This document shows, in pieces, positions 25,447 through 35,085 of a DNA stretch of 64,000 nucleotides. Source of the stretch: Avena insularis (Eukaryota > Streptophyta > Magnoliopsida > Poales > Poaceae). Numbering within the stretch: the stretch's first letter is position 1; every line of letters starts with the position of its first letter. Below the pieces are notes generated by a model. That model did no database searches, was not told the DNA's origin, and saw only the letters and a list, made by a program, of their open reading frames with translations. The stretch lies in NCBI GenBank assembly GCA_023614405.1, contig CM042684.1, positions 206,714,941-206,778,940 of the forward strand. Direction: 5' to 3'. The position numbers and the translations under genes are program-made.

Positions 25447-26354
25447 TGAATGCCGGGCCCATCTCTATGGTTTACCCGAGTAGCTCACTTGTGGATGGCC
25501 ACCTAGGTTTCAGAGAAATGATTAGTGTCTTGATTTGGTAGCTTCCGTGTACAACCATATGCCAGTGAGTTATGGGTGGCTGGATGGACTTAGTAGGTCG
25601 TGGCGACCCGAGCTCTTCGTATCCAGAGATGTAGTGAATGTGATAGGTTGGTACGGTGCGTGGATGGGCTTGGGGAGCTGCTTCCTGAATTGTCTTTTCT
25701 CGGGCTTCTCCCTATCATGACTCAATATGCGTGTCATGGTACGAGCGGGTCGACCAAGTCATATGGGTAAAGTGTGCAACCCCTGCAGGGTGTAAAACTA
25801 AGTGCTTAGCCGTGTCCCCGGTAATGGACGATTGAGTTGCTGAATTATGGGTGCTATGACATGTTCTCGTTCATTCTGATTTGAGAATTACTAAAACTTG
25901 ATGGGTGAACTTAATGGGTTGTTGTGATCAAACTTGATTTAAAAGTAGGTTAAAACTATTTAAGAAAATGTAAGCTAAATAAAGCCTCCACTTAGCCAAA
26001 ATAAGCATGTAGTTGCTAGGTATACTGTCTCCTTACATAGCTCTACTTGCCATACATTCCAAGTATTGACCCTTCGGGGCTGCTACGTTTTATGTTGCAG
26101 GTTATACCGATTCTGAGTGATCGTATTAGGTCGCGAGACTCCACTCAACAATTGTTCGCCTGTGGCATATTTGAAGGATGGAGATCTACCTTGTATTGTT
26201 TCCGCTGTAATATAATGTAAATTCTGGATCATATTCGTTATATTCATGATGCACAGTTATATTTGGTATCATTTTGTACTATGTGTGCTAGTGAACCGAT
26301 CTAGGGATTAGCACTATACACAGGAACTCAGCCTTATCAGGCGAGGGTGTCACA
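25447..26354 (+). repeat. W LTR, second copy, right part
   Basis: This is homologous to about 18833-19740 and ends TCAGGCGAGGGTGTCACA. The GCCGTGTCCCCGGTAATGGAC motif recurs at 25809-25829. With 19741-21571 it gives about 2739 bp, equal to the first LTR minus its missing start. Confidence 0.85.
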
Positions 26355-27697
26355 CCATGACGATCCTCCTCCGCAACAACAAGACTTGGAGCGTCAGGTG
26401 GTACATATTTAGCGACGCCCACCACATCATGAGGGTCAAGACCATGATCTTCGCTGTGAGGACCATGTGCCTAACCCACATCACCAACCGAGGAATGAGC
26501 CTCCTCTTTGTCATCACCCACGTCATGAGGCTCTGCATCCTCAACATCATCAAGAAGCCCATGTGCCTTCTCCTCAAGAACAACCATGCCAAGAGCAATA
26601 ACAAGTCCCGCCGCCTCCAAATGAGGCTCCTGATCCGCAAGCACATCAACAAGCTCAACAAGCTCATCGCAATGGTCGCATGGAAGATGAAGACTATCAT
26701 CAACATGGCAACCATCGCCACCATGATCGCAATGAGGAAGAAACATTTGGCAAGCTCAAGTTCACGATGCCCAAGTTCACCAGATCAAATTACCCCAAAG
26801 AATACCTCTCATGGGAACTCAAAGTCGACAAGATATTCTGTATGCATAATTATAGCAACGAGAATATGGTCACCATAGCTTCGCTTGAGTTTGATGATTA
26901 CACCAACCTTTGGTGGGAACAAGTTCAAGTTGCTCGTGATGCAAGACAAGAGCCGCCAATCACAACTTGGCATGACATGAAGGCTCACACCAGATCCTGG
27001 TTCGTCCCCGCGCACTACACGCGTGACCTCTTCAACAACCTTCAATCGCTTCGTCAAGGGACAAAGACCATGGACGAGTACTTCAAGGAAATGGAGATCA
27101 ACATGATCCACGCCAACATTGAAGAGCGCAAGGAGCAAACTATGGCACGTTTTCTCATTGGCTTGAACAACCCAATCAAGCGCATTGTCGAGTTCCAAAC
27201 ATACACCAACATGGTTGAGCTTGTGCACATCGCAAATAAAACCGAGCGTAAAGTACTACAAGCCCAAGACGTACTTCACTTACCAGCAAGCTTCAACCGC
27301 TACACCAACCACCTTCAATGGAAGCTCCTCAAGTACCTCCAATCCTTCCTTCAAGACCACACTCCCTCAAGGAAAACTGCCCCCAAGTGGAAAACAAGGA
27401 AAGAGTGATACACCTTTCAACGGTGAATGCTACAAGTGTGGAGGCAAAGGACACGAGTCGGACGAGTGTGGAAACAAGAAAGTATTGTTTATCCATGACA
27501 ATGGCGACGAAGAGTACTTGCATGAAGATGAATTTGATGCCCGAGTCAAGGAAGCAATGATAAGGCAACGAGTGGAAGATGACCAAGAACTACTCATGTG
27601 TGAACATGACGGAAGTCCATCGCTTGTCGACACAAGGATCTTGACCACTCAAGAACAAGAGCATGAAGAGCAACGCTCAAATATTTTCCAAACATGA
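26355..27697 (+). pseudogene. X+ gag (capsid and zinc knuckle), broken
   Basis: The frame opens with a His/Gln/Pro-rich tail (two stops, near 26409 and 26607). From 26680 a 243-codon stretch reads as Gypsy gag: FGKLKFTMPKFTRS, YLSWELKVDKIF, NLWWEQ and LQSLRQGTKTMDEYFKEME are typical of the retrotransposon gag domain. A frameshift near 27270-27330 moves the rest into the frame of 27185-27697, which carries one CCHC knuckle, CYKCGGKGHESDEC, that would bind nucleic acid in the particle. A TGA at 27695-27697 separates gag from protease in the same frame, probably from a CGA codon. The 5' end lies at 16293-16392 beyond the W insertion. Confidence 0.9.
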
Positions 27698-28051
27698 GCC
27701 AACATCAATGGAAAATCTATCAAAGTGATCATCGATGGAGGGAGTTGTCACAACCTTGTGAGCACTGAGTTGTGTGAGAAGCTCAACCTCACCCTCCATC
27801 TGCACAAGCACCCCTACCATGTGCAATGGCTAAGTAACCAAGGGTCCGTGAATATCAAGCATACCGTCTCGGTAACCTTCGCCATTGGTCCTTACAAAGA
27901 CACGGTGGAATGCGATGTTGTTCCCATGACGGTTTGTCATATGCTACTTGGTCGACCATGGCATTTCGACAAGGCTGCTCTACATGATGGTCACACCAAC
28001 GTGTACACCTTCAAATGGATCAACAAAACATATGTTTTGCAACTGATGACT
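27698..28051 (+). pseudogene. X+ aspartic protease domain
   Basis: The sequence follows gag in the same frame. IIDGGSCHNLVS is the active-site region; plant Gypsy elements of this type have DGGS where retroviruses have DTGA or DSGA. LLGRPWHFD is the second conserved block. It is open until the X-1 insertion at 28052 (duplication TGACT at 28047-28051 and 45623-45627), beyond which the polyprotein continues toward RT. The protease would cut the Gag-Pol precursor. Confidence 0.88.
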
Positions 28052-28890
28052 TGTTATGGGGTAACCCCGTGGGTGGCCCGATCTTCACGGATCTCATGGT
28101 CAAATCGATGGGAAAGCGAGGGGAAAGGCAGAAGCTGGCGGAAGCGGACGCACACCTCGCGAAGAACACGATGAACACACGCAAAACACACATGATACAA
28201 GGCCGATTGCTCTCACCGGTGGCCACCGGTCCGATAGAATCCTCGCAAGGAAAGATCAGTCAACGTGCTCCCTCGATCCCACACGGAGAGGGAAGAACAC
28301 CTTGGAGAGGGTCTTGACGTCTTGGCAAAGGGACACCGATGCCAAGGCCTTGTTCAACAAGGGAGGTGCGATGCAAACTCCAACGAGGTGGTGACGATAG
28401 TCGATCTCCTTTGGTAGAAGGGGATGAGGCAAAACTAGAGATTCCACAAAGGGGGTTTTCTTTAGTCTATCATCTATGCCTAAGGGATACAATGAGGGTG
28501 GGGGCTCTATATATAGGCCAACCACAAGTTCAGGGGTAGTTTGGGCATAAAACTAGGGTTTGGTGCGAAATAGAGGGGTACATGGGCCAAGGGCCCAGCT
28601 GTTGGCTCGCAGGCCCATCACCTGGGCCGGACACCGGTCGAGTGGACGGATAGTCCGGGTAGCCGGACACTCGGGGTAGTGGCTGGCCGGACACTCCCGT
28701 CTGAACACCGACTCGCGCCTGGCCAGGACCAGGGTGCAGCCAGGCTCTCATGGGTCGATGCGGCGGGGGTTCATACTTGAAGATGCATAGAGTAGTGGTA
28801 TGAAGTAGCAAGCCATCTAGGTGTATGTCAAAGTCACATGATGAGAGGAGCGAATTCACCTTATCTTGAAGGACCTTGGCTCGGGCACGC
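28052..28890 (-). repeat. X LTR copy a (X-1 3' LTR, left part)
   Basis: On the plus strand it starts TGTTATGGGGTAACC (LTR end on the minus strand) and stops at CTCGGGCACGC, the site where X-2 inserted. TATA box CTATATATAG lies near 28508. The CCGG-motif block is at about 28618-28700. Compared with copy b it has the same right half but a different left half. Confidence 0.85.
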
Positions 28891-29754
28891 ATGTTATGGG
28901 GTAACCCTGTGGGTGGCCCGATCTTCACGGATCTCGTGGTCAAATCGATGGGCCAGCGAGGGGAAAGGGAGAAGGTAGCGGAAGCAGACGCACACCTCAT
29001 GAAAACACGATGAACACACGCAAAACACACACGATACAAGGCCAATTTCTCTCACTGGTGGCCACCGGTCCGATAGAATCCCCGCAAGGAATGATCGTTC
29101 AACGTGCTCCCTCGATCCCACGCCTTGGAGAGGGAAGAACACCTTGGAGAGGGTCTTGACGTCTTGGCAAAGGGACACTAATTCCAAGGCCTTTTACAAC
29201 GAGGGAGGAGCGATGCAAACTCCAACGAGGTGGTGCCGATAGTCGATCCCCTTTGGTAGAAGGGGATGAGGCCAAACTAGAGATTCCACAAAGGGGGTTT
29301 TCTTTAGTCTATCATCTATGCCTAAGGGATACAATGAGGGTGGGGGCTCTATATATAGGCCAACCACAAGTTCAGGGGTAGTTTGGGCATAAAACTAGGG
29401 TTTGGTGCGAAATAGAGGGGTACATGGGCCAAGGGCCCAGCTGTTGGCTCGCAGGCCCATCACTTGGGCCGGACAGTCCGGGTCAGAGTGACCGGATAGT
29501 CCGGGGTAGCCGGACACTCGGGGTAGTGGCTGGGGCAGGCCGGACACTCCGGCCGAGTCGCGCCGGACACTCCGGCTCAGTCAGCTTCAGGACCGGTGCA
29601 GCTTCAGGGCTCATGGGTCGATGCGGCGGGGGTTCATACTTGAAGATGCATAGAGTAGTGGTATGAAGTAGCAAGCCATCTAGGTGTATGTCAAAGTCAC
29701 ATGATGAGAGGAGCGAATTCACCTTATCTTGAAGGACCTTGGCTCGGGCACGCG
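28891..29754 (-). repeat. X LTR copy b (chimeric duplicate)
   Basis: The left half (28892 to about 29272) carries variants of copy c, such as AATTTCTCTCACTGG and GAATGATCGTTC. The right half (about 29321-29754) carries variants of copy a, such as GGATACAATGAGGG and CTCTATATATAGGCC. It ends at the same CTCGGGCACG point as copy a. It is the product expected from unequal crossing over between copies a and c. Confidence 0.82.
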
Positions 29755-30820
29755 TGTTATGGGGTAACCCTGTGGGTGGCCCGATCTTCACGGATCTCGT
29801 GGTCAAATCGATGGGAAAGCGAGGGGAAAGGGAGAAGGTAGCGGAAGCAGACGCACACCTCGCGAAAAACACGATGAACACACGCAAAACACACACGATA
29901 CAAGGCCAATTTCTCTCACTGGTGGCCACCGGTCCGATAGAATCCCCGCAAGGAATGATCGTTCAACGTGCTCCCTCGATCCCACGCCTTGGAGAGGGAA
30001 GAACACCTTGGAGAGGGTCTTGACGTCTTGGCAAAGGGACACTGATTCCAAGGCCTTTTACAACGAGGGAGGAGCGATGCAAACTCCAACGAGGTGGTGC
30101 CGATAGTCGATCCCCTTTGGTAGAAGGGGATGAGGCCAAACTAGAGATTCCACAAAGGGGGTTTTCTTTAGTCTATCATCTATGCCTAGGGTTACATGAG
30201 GGGGTGGGGCACTATATATAGGCTAGCCACTAGTTCAAGGGTACTTTAGGAATAAAAGGGGAAAGTCTGGGCAGACTAAGGGGTACATGGGCCAAAGGCC
30301 CAGCTGGCGGCACGCAGGCCCATATGCTCAGGCCGGAGATTCCGGTGTGGGGTCTAGAGATTCCGGTGTGGGCGGGAGACTCTGGTATGTCTCCGGTGTC
30401 GTCTCCGGAGGGGCCTTCTGGCTATCCTCGAGCTCGATCTAGGGGTCGGTCCGAAGATGGGTCCGGAGACTCCGGGGTCTGCAGGCCGGAGACTCTAGTG
30501 TCTTCAGGCCGGAGAATCCGGTGTGGCCAGAGACTCCGGTGTGCGCAGGCCAGAGACTCCAGTGCTCCAGCTGTTGCTTCTTCCGTCTTCTCTTCCAAGC
30601 CTCCGTCTTGTCGGGATTGGTGCTCCAGGCTTCCTCCCTTGCCTCTGTACTCGTCGGTATGAACCTATCATGGATATGGGACGGAGTATGAAGTAGTATA
30701 CCATTCAAGAGGGTAGGAAGTGGGCTCGCATAGAAGAACAGATTCACCTTTGGAGTCCATGATGACTTGGCATAAGTTGGAGACCATGATGTGGTAACGA
30801 CCGAAGGTCGGGCTACATCA
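29755..30820 (-). repeat. X LTR copy c (X-2 3' LTR)
   Basis: 1066 bp. On the minus strand it starts TGATGTAGCCCGACC after a polypurine tract and ends GGGTTACCCCATAACA. The U3 holds many CCGGAGACTCCGG-type palindromes (30330-30560). A TATA box lies near 30215. The 928-codon ORF runs about 125 codons into it. Confidence 0.88.
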
Positions 30821-33225
30821 TCTCCCCTCCGTTCAAAAAGAGTCGTCCTCGACTCTACACGCTCATCACAAAGTAGAAGATGTCGAGAGACCTTCTTGAT
30901 CCTGGGGTTCATCATACAGTCGTCCTCGAAAATATTGACTTGACAACACTTCAATGTTCCTTCGCCTTCCATGAAGCCTACAAAGCTCACAACAAATGCA
31001 AAGCAACACTCAAAGCGTAGCCAATTCATGAAGATTATAGCGTGAGTCATCAAGTAGAAGGAAGTCACCATATGTTGTAGAGATAACTCGTTGAAGGGTA
31101 GCCCTAGGTAACTCTCTTCGGTTCGTCTTGTCAACTTATGTTCCATAGAGGTTGACGTGGAAGCAATTGTACCTTCACACAACAAAGACCAAGCAACATA
31201 TGTTTGTGTGTGATAGACTAGCATGTCATTTGTGGCATGTCCATTCTTGTTCACAACACTATTAGCACAACTCAAGTATAGCAAACGGGATGCATATGCA
31301 AGGTCAAAGTGCATGAAACTCGTTGGAAAATCATCCAAATGTGGAAACTCAAAAGCTCCATATAACATCTTAGAGTGGCACTCAAAGCAATTGACTAAAG
31401 CATTGATCAACATCTTTGATGCAAAGCTAGGAGAATTCGGCAAAAACACATGAGGATGGGTATTCAAAACAACATCATTATGTGTGCAAACCAACTGTTG
31501 GAAAGAGAAATTGTTCGATATGTTGGATTTTACACACAAATCATCAAACTCAAAGCTCATGGGCATATGAGTATCGCAAGCGGAAGCAAAAACAACATGT
31601 TTGCAAACAAACCATATGAAAGAGCAATTGGTCCTTATGTTTGTTGCAACAACAATACGAGAAACTTGGAAGCTCTCATGACAATACATGCTCATAATGG
31701 CATTATGGTTGCACACAAAACATCGAAAAGAGAAATTGTTCAACATTTTCGTGGCAACACACAAAGCATCAATATCCAATAGCAACGAGACATGATTGTC
31801 ACAAGGTGAAAGAATATCATTAACATGCCTGCAATCAAACCATAGGAAAGAGAAATTTGTCAACATGAAAGATGCAAAGTATGCAAAAGGTATCAGAGCT
31901 AGGTTCGATCTTGAACTCACTCGGGGAATGCTCTCTAGAGATCTTTTTGTCAACTCGTGCTCTACCGAGGTTGACATTCTTGTGCGGGTACCTTGTTCAT
32001 ACCTCTCATATGAAGTGGGTGTTGTGGTAGCATTGGCCTCCATGTGGGTGACTTCTTCATCATGTATGGGGATGGCATCATCTTCATCCACCAGGTTCAT
32101 CTTGTTGGTTGGAGGCATCATCATCTCCAAGCTTGGAGCTTCTTGATCCATGGAACCTAGCACATCATGAGAAAACACACTAGAGGTAGAGGGTGAGTTG
32201 TGAGAAATCAAAGTGGTCTCACATGACCTATCAACTACCACTCTCAACTCACTAGGTGTATCACTCATGCCCTCAAAGTGGAAGCACTCAATCTCACATA
32301 TGGTGGAGTCACTCATCTCACTCTTGCTTTCACTCAAGTGGGCTAAGTGGCTCTCATACTCACATGGGATTAGTACCACATCATCACTCAAGCATGTAGG
32401 GGTAGGCTCGATTCTCTCAATTCCATGCGCCTCCTTTGGTGAAGGGAAAGTCCCATGCTCACCATTCTTGACCTTATCATCGGCGTCTTGCACCTTGGCT
32501 TGTGTAGTCCTCTTGACGTATTCGTCCAACTTGGCGAAGTAGAGGTCTTTGTCTTCCTCATTCATGATGTTGCATGCGTCATCTAGGACGTCAAGTCTTG
32601 GCGTTGAAGCTTGATGGCGTGGAGGAGAGCTTGCTCTTGGTGCCATTTTGGTGGTGGCACGAGTAGTTGAAGGTGCCTTATGTTGGTGTCGACGGAGGTC
32701 ATTGGCGTGCCTTGCCAAAGGTTGATATAGATGGCGCACTTGATCATCCACATGACGCTCGCGATGATGCTCCTTGTCCTTGGCACTCTTCTTATGATAG
32801 TGGTGCCTTCTTGAGCTTGGTTGAGTTTTATGGATGGTGCTCAACATGTATTCTCCGTCTTCATGGCGAAGATGCCTTGAACGATGTCTTGTATCCTCTT
32901 GATGTTGGCGATGATCACGAGAGGATGTATGTTTATGAAGATTCTTGCTTCGTGGCCCCTTGTGTGGAAGATGATGTTTGGGCGCCACTCTTCTTGGAGT
33001 AGATGGCACTTGATGCCTTGGAGGTAGATGCACTTGACGCCTTGGAGATGGTCGTGCTTGGCGCCTTGGAGATGGTGGCGCTTGACGGCTTGGAGGTGAT
33101 GGCTCTCGTCGCCTTGGAGATGGTGGTGCATGACACCATGTAGGTGGTGGCACTTGACGCCTTGGAGGTGGATCATCGAAGTAGGTGGTGCCCTTTGGTG
33201 TGGCACGCTTGGCGCTGAAGGACAT
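30439..33225 (-). CDS. Long ORF of non-autonomous element X-2 (928 residues, unknown function)
   Basis: The frame is uninterrupted. I recognise no gag, protease, RT, RNase H, integrase or envelope domain. Residues about 20-75 are Pro/Arg-rich tandem repeats (units like QAPPSPRR), and 85-200 are basic and His/Arg-rich. About 210-240 is charged and probably helical (DEEDKDLYFAKLDEY type). About 270-400 is acidic and well conserved with X-1. About 452-645 holds five repeats of 36-40 residues with the core NFSFxxFxCxH. A hydrophobic stretch lies at about 728-752. From residue 804 to the end it is encoded by the 3' LTR. The N-terminus starts 24 bases after ORF 33249-33713 in another frame. The X-1 counterpart fuses equivalents of both ORFs, so the true protein may start at 33713. 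Whether it is made is unknown. Confidence 0.7.
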   Translation of the reverse strand: MSFSAKRATPKGTTYFDDPPPRRQVPPPTWCHAPPSPRRREPSPPSRQAPPSPRRQARPSPRRQVHLPPRHQVPSTPRRVAPKHHLPHKGPRSKNLHKHTSSRDHRQHQEDTRHRSRHLRHEDGEYMLSTIHKTQPSSRRHHYHKKSAKDKEHHRERHVDDQVRHLYQPLARHANDLRRHQHKAPSTTRATTKMAPRASSPPRHQASTPRLDVLDDACNIMNEEDKDLYFAKLDEYVKRTTQAKVQDADDKVKNGEHGTFPSPKEAHGIERIEPTPTCLSDDVVLIPCEYESHLAHLSESKSEMSDSTICEIECFHFEGMSDTPSELRVVVDRSCETTLISHNSPSTSSVFSHDVLGSMDQEAPSLEMMMPPTNKMNLVDEDDAIPIHDEEVTHMEANATTTPTSYERYEQGTRTRMSTSVEHELTKRSLESIPRVSSRSNLALIPFAYFASFMLTNFSFLWFDCRHVNDILSPCDNHVSLLLDIDALCVATKMLNNFSFRCFVCNHNAIMSMYCHESFQVSRIVVATNIRTNCSFIWFVCKHVVFASACDTHMPMSFEFDDLCVKSNISNNFSFQQLVCTHNDVVLNTHPHVFLPNSPSFASKMLINALVNCFECHSKMLYGAFEFPHLDDFPTSFMHFDLAYASRLLYLSCANSVVNKNGHATNDMLVYHTQTYVAWSLLCEGTIASTSTSMEHKLTRRTEESYLGLPFNELSLQHMVTSFYLMTHAIIFMNWLRFECCFAFVVSFVGFMEGEGTLKCCQVNIFEDDCMMNPRIKKVSRHLLLCDERVESRTTLFERRGDDVARPSVVTTSWSPTYAKSSWTPKVNLFFYASPLPTLLNGILLHTPSHIHDRFIPTSTEAREEAWSTNPDKTEAWKRRRKKQQLEHWSLWPAHTGVSGHTGFSGLKTLESPACRPRSLRTHLRTDP
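30821..30833 (-). other. Polypurine tract of X-2
   Basis: The minus strand reads ACGGAGGGGAGA directly before the 3' LTR start TGATGTAGCCC. It would prime plus-strand DNA synthesis. It also lies inside the open 928-codon frame. Confidence 0.75.
33001..33180 (-). repeat. 24-bp minisatellite encoding Pro/Arg repeats
   Basis: About seven imperfect units of GGTGGCGCTTGACGCCTTGG type with period 24 keep the reading frame of the 928-codon ORF, giving the repeated PPSPRRQ-like peptide. X-1 lacks the array at the corresponding place. Confidence 0.8.
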
Positions 33226-33248
33226 GGTTTCTTGATGATGCGTCTCCG

Positions 33249-33713
33249 CTAGTTGGCGTAGTAGTCCTCCATATCCAAGCGGTGGAGGTATTCTTCATGG
33301 CTCATGGAAGAGCCCTCGAAGTGGGTGAAACTCGCCATGTCCTCCATGCTTGGTGAGGCGTCGTCGTTGGAGCACTCGAAGTCATCCATGCTTGGGGAGT
33401 CGTTGTTGATGTAGTACTCCATGTCACCCAAGCATGTGGAGCCATTGTCGGTGTAGTGCTCCATGCATGAGGAGCCATTGTCGATGTAGAGCTCCAATTC
33501 CTCCATGGTTGAGGAGCCATAGTTGATGACGTACTCCATGTCTTCCATGCATGTGGAGCCATCATAGGTGCAATGCTCCGGGTCCTCAAAGCATGCGGAG
33601 CCGTTGTCGGTGTAGTGCTCCGGCATGTCCTCTATACTTGTGGAGTCGTAGTCGTGGTGGCTCATCATGGATTCTTCATATAGATCATCCTCGGTTCCGG
33701 AGTCCCTAGACAT
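33249..33713 (-). CDS. Acidic repeat ORF of X-2 (154 residues)
   Basis: A frame of 154 codons starts MSRDSGTEDDLYEES. From about residue 30 it is seven to eight acidic 14-residue repeats of the type EHYTDNGSTCLGDM, with a Cys in most units. The strong net negative charge contrasts with the basic start of the next ORF. X-1 (43221) begins with the same MSR..EED..YEES stretch and two such repeats, fused to the downstream region in one frame. It may therefore be the N-terminal domain of the long protein cut off by a frameshift, or a separate small protein in X-2. No known family is recognised. Confidence 0.6.
   Translation of the reverse strand: MSRDSGTEDDLYEESMMSHHDYDSTSIEDMPEHYTDNGSACFEDPEHCTYDGSTCMEDMEYVINYGSSTMEELELYIDNGSSCMEHYTDNGSTCLGDMEYYINNDSPSMDDFECSNDDASPSMEDMASFTHFEGSSMSHEEYLHRLDMEDYYAN
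33270..33625 (-). repeat. 42-bp minisatellite (acidic repeat coding)
   Basis: Units contain CCATGCATGTGGAGCC- and GTCGGTGTAGTGCTCC-like sequence on the plus strand, with a period near 42 bp and one shorter unit. Multiples of three keep the frame. Confidence 0.75.
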
Positions 33714-35070
33714 GATTCACAAGACCGAGTGGTGTATATGGAAGTGGTAGGGGGTTAGGGATGCAACGCCAAACCTTACTTTACCTTGGAAGATAGTATC
33801 ATGCAAGTGGCAACACTTGAGAGCAATCAAAACAAAGCAAAGTGAAGTTCACGCGGAACACCAGAACCAACTAACCACTAAAAAAACACACACAAAGCTT
33901 ATGGTCAATAGGTATGGAAGGTGTCATGTCAGGAACCAATCCGAAATCAAGATATTGTAATGGCAAGTAAAGAACCACGATGATCACGAAGCAAAACAAG
34001 TCAATCCACAAGAAGGAAATATGTACAAGGAAACACACACGGTGGGATAAATGGGACTTGCGCGATGGAGAAAGTGAGCTAAGAACCAAATGATTACCTA
34101 GCAAAGACTATAAGCTCATGTCGCACAAGTACAAGGAGAGACGCTAGTTCGATTGCAATAAATTTGTGGGCTACAAGATATGCACAATAAGTACCACCTA
34201 TTTGATGTTCATCGAGCTTGCTCTTCCTATTCTATGAGGCACTTGTTTCTTTCTTTCTTTTTATTTTTCTATTTTTTTCACTTTTCTTTTCTTTTTCACT
34301 CGCCTCTTCCTTGTGCCAACAACTATACAAGATAACTATATGAGATAGCGCGCTCACAACTTTTGCTCGGAATTCTACAAGGTATCAAATGTGCATAGCC
34401 CAAGCAATCATAGGAGGAACTAGTCTCAATAGGTGTTTGTTGAACACAAAGATAGTGTAGCTCACAAAGGAAAGCAAGTGGGGAGAAGTCGCGGAATGTT
34501 TATACCTTTCTTCACCGATCTTCAACCTTTATTGGTGGATTCCGCCTTTCTCACGGAATTTGGATGGATTAAATAGCATGAACCACGGATATGATGATGT
34601 AGATCTCCTTCTCCTCTTCAAAGAGCTAAAGAACACCAAAATCCGAGCTCATATGCAAAAGTTATGCTCAAAACGGTGAAACAGATTTGTCTGTCAGCAT
34701 GTAGGGCGGAGACTCCGGTCTGGGGGTCCGGAGACTCTGGTCTGGAGTGACTCACACCGGAAACTCCGGTCCGGGGCCGGAGACTATGGTCCAGTCGATT
34801 TCTACGCGTCCAGAACATGAATAGGGCACGATTTTGGCGGAAAAACTCGAATCAAAACACCAAATTGGTGGGGGAAATCAAGGAAATAGGCCATGGGAAC
34901 ACATGGGAAGGTAGATCAACAAGTTTAGCAAGTAATCCACGGATCAAAACCTACCAAAACGCACTCAAATCACAGATCGATCCAAAACACGAATTGGGGC
35001 TGTTTTTGGTGGAATTTTCAAATTTATGGGGAAAAAGACCAAATCGAGGAGAAATCTGTGGCAACCAAAA
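33714..35070 (-). other. X-2 5' leader (untranslated)
   Basis: About 1.36 kb between the primer site and the first ORF. It includes a pyrimidine-rich tract on the plus strand (34247-34310; purine-rich in the transcript) and a cluster of CCGGA/TCCGG motifs at 34705-34800 close to the primer site. It matches 43222-44609 of X-1 along its length. No conserved ORF is seen. Confidence 0.7.
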
Positions 35071-35083
35071 GCTGCTGATACCA
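35071..35083 (-). other. Primer binding site-like sequence of X-2
   Basis: The minus strand reads TGGTATCAGCAGC two bases after the LTR end ATAACA. The first nine bases match the tRNA-Met site TGGTATCAGAGC; the rest differs, so the exact primer is uncertain. Confidence 0.65.
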
Positions 35084-35085
35084 GA

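Larger units (their letters stand above)
16393..26354 (+). mobile_element. Element W: LTR plus truncated LTR, no internal domain
   Basis: W starts TGTCACATCCC and ends GTGTCACA. The flanks CCCTG (16388-16392) and CCATG (26355-26359) form a 5-bp duplication with one mutation, and removing W restores the X+ gag frame. Inside are a full LTR (16393-19740) and a second LTR lacking about its first 615 bp, joined head to tail with no internal region. A solo LTR of another family (V, 21572-25441) lies in the second copy. W is a Gypsy-type element reduced by deletion; it has no coding capacity for transposition. Confidence 0.82.

Noticed and set aside
30439..33225. Envelope-like gene for the 928-codon ORF, because of its hydrophobic stretch
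   Set aside because: There is no signal peptide at the start, only one hydrophobic stretch, and no gag-pol upstream; the evidence is too thin.
33001..33620. Regular short repeats that might suggest a CRISPR array
   Set aside because: They are coding minisatellites (24 and 42 bp) without unique spacers, in a plant retroelement.
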